A stretch of DNA of 64,000 nucleotides, from NCBI GenBank assembly GCA_028687935.1, contig JAQTZE010000006.1, positions 124,001 through 188,000 on the forward strand, in the 5' to 3' direction. Below are positions 42,079 through 52,617 of the stretch, piece by piece; the first letter of the stretch is position 1, and every line of letters starts with the position of its first letter. The translations under genes were made by a program, and so were the position numbers. Under the pieces are notes generated by a model. It made no database searches. It had not been told where the DNA came from and worked only from the letters and a program-made list of their open reading frames with translations. This DNA comes from Sulfurimonas sp. Lineage in GTDB: Bacteria; Campylobacterota; Campylobacteria; Campylobacterales; Sulfurimonadaceae.

Positions 42079-44061
42079 TTACTTCTGTGATTGTATCAAG
42101 AATTCTGTAACTGCCAAAGAGGCCTTGTAATACTCTTGGCACCTTTGCTCACTTGGTGTCATTGCCTTACCCTCTTCAAAGCCTCCATCTTGGCTCATAA
42201 TAACACCTGCATCGTTAAATCCACAGTGCAGTACATTTGCATCCAAAAGATTTGTACCGATAGCAGTGTAGTCTGCATCACTCAAGGTAAGATTGTAGAG
42301 TGTTGGAAAGATATCTTTATGTGAAGAAGGAACGAGCGTATCAATAGCTTTTTTTGGTTTGAGATACTGGGGCAGATAGAGATAAAAAGGAATACGTTTT
42401 GTTTGTGTGTAGTAGTTATCATAACGCATATTTCCCTCTATCGTGTTGTTATCCGCTGTAAACGCAACGACTGTATTTTTGGCAAGCGCAGAGCCTTTGA
42501 TATTATCTAAAAACTCACCTGCCATATCTACTGCATAGGCATAATCTTTAAAACGCAGCTCCATCAGTGAAGGCTCACCCGTTATATGATTTTTCAGATC
42601 TTCTGACATCTCAAGTCTGTTGGATGTATAATCCTGCGGAATCTTATAAGGCGGATGGTTGTTTGTCGTGAGCACATAGATAAACTGCGGCTTCGTTGCG
42701 TTTTGCAGTTTTTGCTCTATGTATTGATAGAGATATCCATCAAAAACACCCCAATCATGCGAGATAGACTCCATATCTTTACCAAGAGCATTGGCGATGA
42801 CTGCTTTTCCAGCGACATGCTCGAAGCCTTGTTTGAGAACGAAATTCCCCACATTTCTCCATGAAAGATCCCCTCCATAAACAAAACTTGTCTCATAGCC
42901 TGCGTTTTGGTAGACTCTTGCGCTTGCCTGTGTAAACTCCGTATTTAAAAATTCACTTTGGGCAAAAGAAGTAGAAGATGGACGCGCCGTTATATTAAGT
43001 AATAATGGCTCAAGAGAGACTATCGTGCCGTTTGAACTGGATATAAAACGGGTAAAAAGTGTATCCTCTTCAAAATGTTTTTTGATCTTACCCATGATAT
43101 TGAAACTCTCACTCTGATAATCAAGCAGAGGCATCCCAAAACTCTCAACCATCACAACGACCACATGCGCTGGTTTTTGTTTGAGAAGTTCGTTGGATGG
43201 CGTTTTGTAGTGAATATTACCCAGAAGATTTTCTTTGTCTATCTCCTGCGTTTGCTTGTGGATTTCAAAGGCTTTTTCTATCTTGCCTTGGTAACCCACT
43301 GTTTTTATCAAATCATAATTACCAGATTTACTCTTCTCATATTGCTCATAGGAGTTCAAAAGTGCATAGGTAGAAGTCTGTGGAAGACAGTTGAGAAACG
43401 GATCAGCGCTCACATCTTGGGTGTTGTAAGCAAGCGGAAAAAGCCCAAGAGAACCACGTCCTAGCAATGCGAGAGAGAGTATAATAAAAAGGAAAAAGAA
43501 GCTCTGTTTCCAAGGATTCCAAGTGAGTGGACAGCCATCTTTTTGTCTGATAATCTTAAAGATCAAAAAATAGAGCAGAGAAAAATAGAGTAAAAATCCA
43601 AACGCAAAGAGCGGTATGTTGTAGTTTGCAAACGCAGTGTTGAGTAGAGCCGTCGTATCATCATCAAATACACCAAAGATCATCAGTGTAGAGTGCTCTC
43701 CAAAGTAGGATAAATAGGCTAAATCCATAAAAGTGAGCAAGGAAAGAAGTGTCAAAAAGAGGACAAAATAAACTCTAAAAAAGTTATAGAGATACTTCTG
43801 TAAAAAGCTCAAACGCAGCACCCAAACGAAAAACACTAATAAAACTGCCAAAGAGTTTATATAAGCAACTATGCTTGCATCAAGTCGTACACCAAGCCAA
43901 AACGCAGCTAAAGCTTCAGATGGATCGTAAGAAAAAGTATTGCTATAAGTGATAAATATATAGAGTCGCACCAATGACATAAAAGCCAAAATAGCGAGAG
44001 AGAGCTCCAAAAAACGAAAAAGAAGCTTAGATAAAAATGAGAAATGATTTTGTTTTTGCAT
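42079..44061 (-). CDS. LtaS-like membrane sulfatase-family transferase
   Basis: N-terminal TM domain, then VVVMVESFGMPLLD...FTADNNTIEGN alkaline-phosphatase/sulfatase fold. Confidence 0.8.
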   Translation of the reverse strand: MQKQNHFSFLSKLLFRFLELSLAILAFMSLVRLYIFITYSNTFSYDPSEALAAFWLGVRLDASIVAYINSLAVLLVFFVWVLRLSFLQKYLYNFFRVYFVLFLTLLSLLTFMDLAYLSYFGEHSTLMIFGVFDDDTTALLNTAFANYNIPLFAFGFLLYFSLLYFLIFKIIRQKDGCPLTWNPWKQSFFFLFIILSLALLGRGSLGLFPLAYNTQDVSADPFLNCLPQTSTYALLNSYEQYEKSKSGNYDLIKTVGYQGKIEKAFEIHKQTQEIDKENLLGNIHYKTPSNELLKQKPAHVVVVMVESFGMPLLDYQSESFNIMGKIKKHFEEDTLFTRFISSSNGTIVSLEPLLLNITARPSSTSFAQSEFLNTEFTQASARVYQNAGYETSFVYGGDLSWRNVGNFVLKQGFEHVAGKAVIANALGKDMESISHDWGVFDGYLYQYIEQKLQNATKPQFIYVLTTNNHPPYKIPQDYTSNRLEMSEDLKNHITGEPSLMELRFKDYAYAVDMAGEFLDNIKGSALAKNTVVAFTADNNTIEGNMRYDNYYTQTKRIPFYLYLPQYLKPKKAIDTLVPSSHKDIFPTLYNLTLSDADYTAIGTNLLDANVLHCGFNDAGVIMSQDGGFEEGKAMTPSEQRCQEYYKASLAVTEFLIQSQK

Positions 44062-44125
44062 CCGAAATTATACCTTTTTAATCATATTTTTTGTAAAATG
44101 ACATACTTTTAGAAAAAGGCAGAAA

Positions 44126-44992
44126 ATGAAAAAACGGATATTAGTAACTGGCGGAGCTGGGTTTATCGGCTCAAATCTTTGTGAGAGATTGGCACAGGAT
44201 GCTAATAATGAAGTTTTTTCATTAGACAACTATTTCACAGGTTCAAAAGAGAACCATGTAGCAAATGTAACCTATATTGAAGGTCTTACTTCTGACATAG
44301 CAACTCTTATTGCGTTTGAACCGCACACTATTTATCATCTTGGCGAGTACTCAAGAGTTGAGCAGAGTTTTGATGATATAGAAAAAGTCTGGAAGTTCAA
44401 CAAAGACGGTATCTTTGCGGTGCTTGAGTTTGCTAGAAAAACAGGTGCAAAAATAGTCTATGCAGGAAGCAGTACAAAATTTGGTGATGGTGGCCTTGGT
44501 CGCAGCCAATCCCCTTACGCATGGACAAAAGCTTCCAATACAGAACTCGTAGAAAACTACGGAACTTGGTTCAATGTTCCCTATGCCATCGTTTATTTTT
44601 ACAATGTTTATGGCAAAAGAGAGATACAAACTGGAAAATACGCAACGCTTATCGCTCTTTTCAAAGAGAAAATGAAGCAAGACGAGACACTTACGATTGT
44701 GAGTCCTGGAACACAAAAACGCAACTTCACTCATGTTGATGACATCATCAACGGTCTCGTATTAGTGGGTGAAAATGGCTATGGAGACGAATTCGGTATC
44801 GGAAGTCCTGAGGCCTTCTCGATAAAAGAGATAGCTGAGATGTTTGGCGCTCAAATCGAGATGCTTCCAGAGCGAAAAGGAAACCGTATGACAGCGGATG
44901 TTGTCACATCCAAAACAGAAGCACTTGGATGGAAACCGACGAGAACTATTAAAGAGTATATCGACGAAATGAGAGCAAACAAGTGGGCGTAA
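44126..44992 (+). CDS. NAD-dependent epimerase/dehydratase
   Basis: ILVTGGAGFIGSNLCERL Rossmann motif; NVYGKREI. Confidence 0.9.
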   Translation: MKKRILVTGGAGFIGSNLCERLAQDANNEVFSLDNYFTGSKENHVANVTYIEGLTSDIATLIAFEPHTIYHLGEYSRVEQSFDDIEKVWKFNKDGIFAVLEFARKTGAKIVYAGSSTKFGDGGLGRSQSPYAWTKASNTELVENYGTWFNVPYAIVYFYNVYGKREIQTGKYATLIALFKEKMKQDETLTIVSPGTQKRNFTHVDDIINGLVLVGENGYGDEFGIGSPEAFSIKEIAEMFGAQIEMLPERKGNRMTADVVTSKTEALGWKPTRTIKEYIDEMRANKWA

Positions 44993-46062
44993 AAGCTCCA
45001 ACTGCACTTATCTGTCTCTCTCACCATATAGGTGGGATGGAGCTTGCCGCGACTAAACTTGCTAAAGTTTTGAGTTCTTTTACGGATATAACATATATCG
45101 TGAAAGAAAACACTTTTATCCACAAAGAGTGCAAGAGTAATCCTGATTATGCTTCCTTAAAATACAAGACAATCAACTTCAGTACGACAATGATGAGCCC
45201 TTCTATTATCTTTTCGGTAAGAAAGATCATCAAAGAAAATGGCATCAAAAATGTCATATTTGTCGGGGCTTCAGAGATGAAGTCGCTTTATTTCGCTACT
45301 TTAGGTCTTGATGTAAACTTTATCGTTCGTCATGGAACTATCAAATCACGTCCAAAAAAGGACTGGTTTCATACGCTCGTCTATTCAAATGTTGCGGCTC
45401 ATGTGGCTATTTCAAAATATATGTCAGGCAATGTAAAACAGATCATCCCTTTTGGAAAAGATACGAAACTCAAAGTCATCGTACCTTCACTTGCGAATAA
45501 ACTCTCAGAGCTTCCCTCAAGTGATTCCGATACTTTAAGAATCTTACATGCAGGACGAGTAACTTCAGGCAAAGGTATCGATAAAGCGATTTTAGCTTGT
45601 GAAACACTTTATGAGAATAATATTGATTTTACCTTTGATAACTTTGGTCCTGCTGATGCGAAATATGCCAACAAACTTGAAGCACTTTTAGCAGGTATCG
45701 ACTACGAAAAATTTATACATATTAATGGTTTTACGGATAAGATTTATGATGAATATAAAAAGCATGATATCTTTTTATTTCCGACCCCTGATGAAGGGTA
45801 TGGAAATGTCATGATGGAGTCTATCTCTCACGGGATTATTGTGCTTGCGTTTGATAACACTGCAATTAGTAATTTCGGCGAAATGGGCTTTCATATACAC
45901 TTAGTCAAAGACGCTTCTCTTGAAGCCCTTAAAGAGAGACTTCTCTTTATCGCAGAGAACCTCAAAGATGAGAAAAAGTTAGCCCAAGAGAATGTAGCAA
46001 AAGCAAAAATTGTTTTTGCTCCAAAGCGTGAAGCGATGGAATACATTGCGCTTCTAAAATAA
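44983..46062 (+). CDS. Glycosyltransferase family 4-like
   Basis: HAGRVTSGKGIDKAI...DIFLFPTPDEGYGNVMMESISHG. Confidence 0.85.
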   Translation: MGVKAPTALICLSHHIGGMELAATKLAKVLSSFTDITYIVKENTFIHKECKSNPDYASLKYKTINFSTTMMSPSIIFSVRKIIKENGIKNVIFVGASEMKSLYFATLGLDVNFIVRHGTIKSRPKKDWFHTLVYSNVAAHVAISKYMSGNVKQIIPFGKDTKLKVIVPSLANKLSELPSSDSDTLRILHAGRVTSGKGIDKAILACETLYENNIDFTFDNFGPADAKYANKLEALLAGIDYEKFIHINGFTDKIYDEYKKHDIFLFPTPDEGYGNVMMESISHGIIVLAFDNTAISNFGEMGFHIHLVKDASLEALKERLLFIAENLKDEKKLAQENVAKAKIVFAPKREAMEYIALLK

Positions 46063-46081
46063 TTTTATATAAAGATAAAGC

Positions 46082-47392
46082 ATGACACTTAAAAATACTT
46101 TTGAACATAAATACTACTCTTCCTTTATGCTTTTCTTCATTTTTTGTTATGCGTTTTTCAATATAAAATTTCATCGTCTTGGAGATGTGTTCTTAGGATT
46201 AATGCTCATAGGAAGCCTCCCTATTTTTGTAGTCTATAAAGATAAAATTTTCAAAGATCCTATTATAATCACTTTGATACTTATTTTAATCACACAGATA
46301 TTAAGCTGGATAAATAGTATTATTTTTGCACCAGAATTTGCGGCTGATATTCCTACACTCGATAGACTAGGGAAATTATTTGTATTTTTCTTTATTGCGT
46401 ACTGGCTACAAGGCAAGCTAAAAAATATAATTTTTCTTTGGTTGTTTTTTATTTTTGGATTTATTTTTACTATTTTTATGAATGTAGATATTAAAACTTT
46501 ATTTGAATTTGGCATGAATCAACAAAGAGCCGACTTTTTAATAAAAAACGCTCAATTTGATTCTATGTTTGCAGGCACAAGTTTATTGATCTCCTTGTCT
46601 CTTTTTTACATAACAATAAAATTATCCAGATTTTCTAAAGAGTTAAAGTTTTTATTGCTTGTAGGTATTTTCATCTTAATACTCTTATTTGCTTATCTTG
46701 TTTTAATCACACAATCAAGACAGGTATGGCTTGGATTAGTAAGTGTTGCAATTGTCGGACCAATCGCCTATGCGCTCATATATAAAAGCAAAAATCTGAA
46801 ATTTTTGGCAATAAGTTATTTAACTATCTTTGGTATGCTATTTTTACTTGGCACTTCAACAATAGTCAAAGAAAGATTTTTTGCAGAACAAAGTACTGTA
46901 TACGCTCTTCTTGATAATAATGAAACGATAGAGATGTCAAGTATTGGCATCAGAGTAAATTCATGGATTGATGCTGCGGAGTGGATTAAACGCCATCCTA
47001 TTCTAGGACTAGATTCAGAAGCAATCTCGGAAGTTATCAGTCAATCAAAAAGATTTGATGATGCAACAAAAAAAGAATTTGGGCATTTGCATAATTTTTT
47101 TATAGAAACATTGGTTGCTTATGGACTTGTAGGACTTATATTAATTATAGCACTTTATTATTTTATCATTAAAAGTACCCAAACTTCGTCTCTACCTGAG
47201 CATCAAAAAAACTACTATTTACTCGCTAGTATATGTTTTTTGACATATTGGCTCGTCATAAATAATTTTGAAACATTCAACAGCAGACTTCTTGGTGTCT
47301 TCACTCACAACATTATATTTGCAAGTTTTTACACTTTTTACATAACTCATTATTTAAGAGATAAAACTAAAGAACAAAATGCTTTAGACTAA
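46082..47392 (+). CDS. O-antigen ligase/polymerase-like membrane protein
   Basis: Multiple TM helices, WaaL-like region (QSRQVWLGL..., HLHNFFIETLVAYGLVGLI). Confidence 0.8.
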   Translation: MTLKNTFEHKYYSSFMLFFIFCYAFFNIKFHRLGDVFLGLMLIGSLPIFVVYKDKIFKDPIIITLILILITQILSWINSIIFAPEFAADIPTLDRLGKLFVFFFIAYWLQGKLKNIIFLWLFFIFGFIFTIFMNVDIKTLFEFGMNQQRADFLIKNAQFDSMFAGTSLLISLSLFYITIKLSRFSKELKFLLLVGIFILILLFAYLVLITQSRQVWLGLVSVAIVGPIAYALIYKSKNLKFLAISYLTIFGMLFLLGTSTIVKERFFAEQSTVYALLDNNETIEMSSIGIRVNSWIDAAEWIKRHPILGLDSEAISEVISQSKRFDDATKKEFGHLHNFFIETLVAYGLVGLILIIALYYFIIKSTQTSSLPEHQKNYYLLASICFLTYWLVINNFETFNSRLLGVFTHNIIFASFYTFYITHYLRDKTKEQNALD

Positions 47393-47395
47393 AAT

Positions 47396-48226
47396 TCAAG
47401 CTTTATTTTTATGCTGTATTAGCCCATCATCACAAACATATCTTTTCTCTTTTTTATTTTTATTAAACTTATCCCACTGCTCTTGAGATGTTGGATTATT
47501 CTGTTTTTTATGAAAAAGATGGAAGGTGTTTGCAACATTTTTGCAAGATACAAGCTCAAGTCCATAGGCTTTAAATCTCCAATCTAAATCCATATCATCT
47601 GGCAGAGAGGACTCGCCATAGCTCTCATCAAATCCATTGATAGCCATCATATCCTCTCGAAAACAAGAAAAATTGCATCCGATGAGACTTGTATTTCTTT
47701 TTCTATTGCCTATAAATTTCTTATAGATAAAAGAGTTTGGATTGATATAAATACCTTGTTCAAATCTTGCGTTTCTGTCAAACATCAAAGAAAAACCTAC
47801 ACAAAGGTACCACTTCTCCAAAGTATAAGGCTTGAGAGAGTCTTCTCTAAATCTCTTTGATAGTGCTGCATTTAGATTGACACGTCTTCCCGCCAATACT
47901 CTTCCCTTTTGCGCAAGAGCCACATGCCCTGCTACAAAAGTCGAATACGGGATAATATCACCGTCTAAAAAGATAAGGTATTCTCCTGAACTTTTTAAAA
48001 TACCGTTGTTTTGAGATCTTGATTTTCTCACTCCGGCATCTTCTTGAAAGGTATGTTTTACATCTAAATCTTTGATAGATGCTATATATGTTTGCATCTC
48101 AACTGCATTATTATCTTCGGCAACAATCACTTCAAAATTTTTGTATGTCTGCGTTTTCAGTGCTTCTATAATAAGATTGAGGGCTACTATATCTTTATAA
48201 ACCGCTATGATAATACTAACTTTCAC
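47396..48226 (-). CDS. Glycosyltransferase family 2
   Basis: VSIIIAVYKDIVALNLIIEALKTQTYKNFEVIVAED...FLDGDIIP. Confidence 0.88.
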   Translation of the reverse strand: MKVSIIIAVYKDIVALNLIIEALKTQTYKNFEVIVAEDNNAVEMQTYIASIKDLDVKHTFQEDAGVRKSRSQNNGILKSSGEYLIFLDGDIIPYSTFVAGHVALAQKGRVLAGRRVNLNAALSKRFREDSLKPYTLEKWYLCVGFSLMFDRNARFEQGIYINPNSFIYKKFIGNRKRNTSLIGCNFSCFREDMMAINGFDESYGESSLPDDMDLDWRFKAYGLELVSCKNVANTFHLFHKKQNNPTSQEQWDKFNKNKKEKRYVCDDGLIQHKNKA

Positions 48227-49331
48227 TCAAATCCTTCAACATATGAGATAAGGCAACAAACTGCTTTTCATTTGAAAATTTCTCTGCACATTTTTTTTGT
48301 CCTGCGTTTGAGATCTCTTCTAAAAGCTTTTTATCATTTATAAGTTTTTCGATCGCTTCTGCCAAACTCTCATAGTTTTGGCTCTCAAATAAGAGGCCCG
48401 TTTCTCCATCATCGATGATCTCCACAACACCGCCGCTGTTTGCACCGATGACTGCTGTACCAACTTGCATCGCTTCGATGAGAACAAGCCCAAATGTCTC
48501 ACGTTTGGATGCCAAAACAACAGCATCACAGATCTGATAAAAGTGGTGCGGATTTTTCATAAAGCCCAAAAAGTGGATATGCTCTGCAATTCCTCTCTCT
48601 TTGACATCTTTTTGCAACATCTCCAAGTAAGAAGCCTCCATCGCATGACCTACAAAGTAGGCACTCACCTGCAAGCCTTTTTTGACTAACAAATCCACAG
48701 ATTTTATCAGTAAATGCTGTCCTTTAGCTTCATTGATACGGCCGACCATCCCAATATTAAAAATTTCGTCTTTAAAACCAAGTTCCATTTTAAGTTTTTG
48801 GGCTGCATCATCATCTAACATTTCAGGCTTGTCCGAACCCATGTACAAGACCTCAACTTTAGGTCGAATATCTTGAGGGATAAATCGCTCCAGTTGCTCT
48901 TTTACTTGATAGGTCACGGGCAGCATCAGATCCATATTTTTATAAAGCCATCGATGATAAAGATCATTTTTAAAACGTGTCATCGTCATATTTCTTGTCT
49001 GCACTATCTTTGGCTTTTTTTTACAAAACTGCTTTGCCAAAATGACAAAGGGGATATCTTTTGTCCAGTGCATATGCACGATTTCTACATCATTTTCATC
49101 GATGATGCGTGCTAGTTTTCTCGCAGCCCCGACCATCATCAGATTGCTGCTTTTTTTGATACTTATATATCTGTCGTCTGCATCGTAATACTGCTCAAGT
49201 TTTGACTCTGCGTTTATGATTGAGATGACATTAAAATCATCCTTGAGCGCCTTTGCGGCCCTAACCATATAAAGTTCTAAACCACCCAAATCTGGAGACA
49301 TACACAGCTCTATAATCGTTTTTTTACCCAT
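48216..49331 (-). CDS. Glycosyltransferase family 4
   Basis: GMVGRINEAKGQHLLIKS...DAVVLASKRETFGLVLIEAMQVGT. Confidence 0.9.
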   Translation of the reverse strand: MGKKTIIELCMSPDLGGLELYMVRAAKALKDDFNVISIINAESKLEQYYDADDRYISIKKSSNLMMVGAARKLARIIDENDVEIVHMHWTKDIPFVILAKQFCKKKPKIVQTRNMTMTRFKNDLYHRWLYKNMDLMLPVTYQVKEQLERFIPQDIRPKVEVLYMGSDKPEMLDDDAAQKLKMELGFKDEIFNIGMVGRINEAKGQHLLIKSVDLLVKKGLQVSAYFVGHAMEASYLEMLQKDVKERGIAEHIHFLGFMKNPHHFYQICDAVVLASKRETFGLVLIEAMQVGTAVIGANSGGVVEIIDDGETGLLFESQNYESLAEAIEKLINDKKLLEEISNAGQKKCAEKFSNEKQFVALSHMLKDLSES

Positions 49332-50064
49332 TTTCCTGCATCTCCAACATCAAAGCATATTTCATATACGAACTAAACGCAGAGATTACCGCGACATTCC
49401 AGCCATTTATCCCGTGAAAAGCTCCGCCTTTTAAAACAAGCGCTTTGAACAAAGCACCGACTCCGTGTGTAAATGGATCTAAACGTGAAGCTTTTTTGCC
49501 CTCTTCATGAGCGATTCTAGCCCCTCTTGTGATGAACTTATGACTCGTTTTTATCATCTGAGCATAGTCTTCATAGGAGTAGTGAAGCATATCAGCTTCG
49601 AGTGCTTTGACATTCTCTGTTTTGACTCTGGCGTGTCCGCCTGCTGTAGTAAAGGCGCACTTATTTCTATTATAGAGTCGTGTCACTCTATCTGGATACC
49701 AAAGCTTGATAAATGCTTTGCCTACGAATGTTTTTCTCGCAAAAGAGAAGGCATCATAGGGAGTGGTTTCTAGGTTGAGATTTTTTATCGCTTCTATTGC
49801 GTTTGTATCAAGTCTCTCATCCGCATCGATACTTAAAACCCAGTCGTTCTTTGCCAATGGCGCACCAAAAGCTTTTTGCGGGCCATCGCCAAGATATGCC
49901 TGCTTGATGACTTTTGCACCCATGGACTCTGCTATCTCACATGTTCTATCCGTACTCAAAGAGTCGATAATGAGGATTTCATCACACACTTCGCGCACCG
50001 ATTTTATGAGCTCTTCAATGTGTTTTTCTTCATTTAAAGTTATAATATTCGCTGTTATTTTCAT
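49324..50064 (-). CDS. Glycosyltransferase family 2 (LPS core WaaE/KdtX-like)
   Basis: ITANIITLNEEKHIEELIKSV...EILIIDSLSTDRTCEIAESMGAKV. Confidence 0.88.
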   Translation of the reverse strand: MKITANIITLNEEKHIEELIKSVREVCDEILIIDSLSTDRTCEIAESMGAKVIKQAYLGDGPQKAFGAPLAKNDWVLSIDADERLDTNAIEAIKNLNLETTPYDAFSFARKTFVGKAFIKLWYPDRVTRLYNRNKCAFTTAGGHARVKTENVKALEADMLHYSYEDYAQMIKTSHKFITRGARIAHEEGKKASRLDPFTHGVGALFKALVLKGGAFHGINGWNVAVISAFSSYMKYALMLEMQENG

Positions 50065-50117
50065 AAATATAATTTTACCACAGTATATGTTTGATACAAT
50101 TAAAATAAAGGTTTCTG

Positions 50118-51425
50118 ATGTTCTATCTCTTTGTGGTAGCTCTGCTTTTGCTTCTCTATTTCTTTCTCATCACCAAGCGAGCCAAAAAATACAAATATGA
50201 TACTTCCGAGGATTATTTCTACAACTTAGAGTCCAATCTGCTTGCGCAAACGCAGCTCAGTAACAATACAATTGAATTACCGCAGAATTTCAATGAGTAT
50301 GACACTCTATTTTTAAAGATACGCCTCTCTAGAAATCTACTCTCTTACTTCTTCAAACCCTCTATCAAAATCGAAAAAACAAAGCACTATTTTGAATACG
50401 GAGCAAGAGGAATACGCTATCTCAATATCTCTCATCTCAAAAATCAAACGCTGCACTTATCACTTAAAAACGCAACGCTTGCGACTTCTGAGATAAGCAT
50501 CTATGCCTATAAAAATAGTATAAAGCTCACACAAAAAACACTCATTTTAGCTCCCCATGCCGATGATGCAGAAATCGCTGCGTTTGGACTTTACAAAAGA
50601 GCAAACGATGTGACAATAATCACAACCACAGCCGGAGAACACGGCAACTGCAACTACTGTGACCTCTACAAAGACAAAACGCAGGCATCTCTTAAAAAAG
50701 CAGAACTGCGAGCTTTTGATGCTCTCACTGTTGGACTTCTTGGGAATGTGCCGATAGAGAACTCTTTGGCTCTTGGGTATTTTGGAGGAAGTTTAGAATG
50801 GATGCATACGCATAAATATACGCTTGCTACATCAAAAATCAAGGGCATTGATACGATGCAAAGTTTTAGAAAAGTCTCGCACGCAACTATCAAACTCACC
50901 CAAGATGTACCAGCGATATATGAATCTTTCTTAAACGATTTAAAAGAGATCATCATCCAATCAAAACCAGACTACATCATAGCGCCACATCCAGCTATAG
51001 ACTCGCATCCAGATCATAAATATACAACTTTTGTGCTTCTTGAAGCACTCAAAGAAACGCAGCATATCTGCAAACTTCTCCTCTATACAAACCATCTCAA
51101 ACGCAGTGAGACCTATCCGATAGGCGCTATGCACTCGAGTGTTTCATTACCACCAAATACGCAAGAATTTTATTTTGATTCTCTCTATTCATTTGAGCTT
51201 GACAGAGAACTTCAAATCGATAAATTTTTTGCGCTTGAGAGCCTACATGATCTGAGAGATTCGCTTATCTTTATCTCTTTGAGCAAAGAGTTTAAACACT
51301 TCAAAAAGATGCTAAAACGAGTTCTCAGTGGTAAAGATAAAAGCTATTACAAACGCGCAGTAAGAGCCAATGAGCTCTTTTTTGTAGTGGAGAGTGAAAA
51401 TCTAGAAAAGCTATTTGACGTATAG
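50118..51425 (+). CDS. PIG-L family deacetylase
   Basis: TLILAPHADDAEIAAFGLY, APHPAIDSHPDHK. Confidence 0.88.
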   Translation: MFYLFVVALLLLLYFFLITKRAKKYKYDTSEDYFYNLESNLLAQTQLSNNTIELPQNFNEYDTLFLKIRLSRNLLSYFFKPSIKIEKTKHYFEYGARGIRYLNISHLKNQTLHLSLKNATLATSEISIYAYKNSIKLTQKTLILAPHADDAEIAAFGLYKRANDVTIITTTAGEHGNCNYCDLYKDKTQASLKKAELRAFDALTVGLLGNVPIENSLALGYFGGSLEWMHTHKYTLATSKIKGIDTMQSFRKVSHATIKLTQDVPAIYESFLNDLKEIIIQSKPDYIIAPHPAIDSHPDHKYTTFVLLEALKETQHICKLLLYTNHLKRSETYPIGAMHSSVSLPPNTQEFYFDSLYSFELDRELQIDKFFALESLHDLRDSLIFISLSKEFKHFKKMLKRVLSGKDKSYYKRAVRANELFFVVESENLEKLFDV

Positions 51426-52559
51426 TTCTCTATATTTTTGCACGATAGAGTTTGGTAAAAAAGGATCTGTATATTTGTCAAAATCAAACGCTTGCGTTTG
51501 TGACACAACTTCCACCATCTTTTTCGCAAACTCTTCTATAGAAAAATCAACCATATACTCCTCAAGTTCTCCGACCATGATATCTTTAACACCGCCTAGT
51601 GATTTGGTGGAGAGTACTTTTGTATGACATGCAAGCGCTTCGACAAGAACCATCCCAAAGCCTTCCGCTTTTGAAGTAGAGGTAAGCAGGCTTGCGTTTT
51701 TGATCCAAGGATAGGGATTTTCAAGCAGACCGAGTAATCTGACATCTTCTTCTAAATCCAACTCTTTTATTTTCGCCTCTACATTTTGCAGTGCATGGCC
51801 ACTTCCGACAATGACTAACGGCATAGCGAGATGCAACTGCTCTTTTGCATACTTATAGGATTCGATGAGAAAAGGGATGTTTTTATTAGGCGTTATTCGC
51901 CCGACACTTAGAATATAAGGCTCATCCATCTTCGGCGTATAAGCTTCTGCCTTTTCGCGGACGAGCATAACGTCTATGGGATTATGCACCACTTCTACAA
52001 ATTTTGCTTTTACTTGTGTAGCTTCGAGGACTTCCAAAATCCTCTCTTTTACTCCACTTGAAACGCCAGCAAGGTTTTTTCCGCCATACACGCACTTGAT
52101 GTAGAGTCGATCCAGCCATGAGCCGTGTCTGATAAAAACACTCTCTACCATTTGTACAACTCTCTCATCTCTAAAGGGCCAGATAAGCTCAAAAGTCCCA
52201 TGTCCACGCATGATTATGAGATCAAATTTTCCATACTTTTTTTCAAGTTTTTTGAGCTTGTAGCTAAAGATTGGAGCCAAAAGCAAGCCGCTGTAGATAA
52301 AATAGGAGTTTCGTAAAATACCGTTTAAAAATTTCGCAATTACTGCTAGAAGTGCTCCGATAAGAGTAAGATTGAGGAGTCTATCGAGATTAAAATGATG
52401 AAAATGCACACTCTCTTTTGGAGTAAAAGCTCTTTTTTTATCTTTAAAATAGATAAGATGGGATTCGTGTCCTGCATCCGCAAAGGCCTCAGATAGATTG
52501 ACCGCAACCCGTTCCATTCCCCCTATTTTCAAACTTCTCACTACAACTGCAACGCGCAT
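51411..52559 (-). CDS. Glycosyltransferase family 4
   Basis: LSVGRITPNKNIPFLIESYKYA...STSKAEGFGMVLVEALAC. Confidence 0.9.
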   Translation of the reverse strand: MRVAVVVRSLKIGGMERVAVNLSEAFADAGHESHLIYFKDKKRAFTPKESVHFHHFNLDRLLNLTLIGALLAVIAKFLNGILRNSYFIYSGLLLAPIFSYKLKKLEKKYGKFDLIIMRGHGTFELIWPFRDERVVQMVESVFIRHGSWLDRLYIKCVYGGKNLAGVSSGVKERILEVLEATQVKAKFVEVVHNPIDVMLVREKAEAYTPKMDEPYILSVGRITPNKNIPFLIESYKYAKEQLHLAMPLVIVGSGHALQNVEAKIKELDLEEDVRLLGLLENPYPWIKNASLLTSTSKAEGFGMVLVEALACHTKVLSTKSLGGVKDIMVGELEEYMVDFSIEEFAKKMVEVVSQTQAFDFDKYTDPFLPNSIVQKYRELYVK

Positions 52560-52617
52560 TTAAACTCTCCATATTAAAATGTTATAATACCGCATCAACT
52601 AAACAAAGCAGGTTAAT

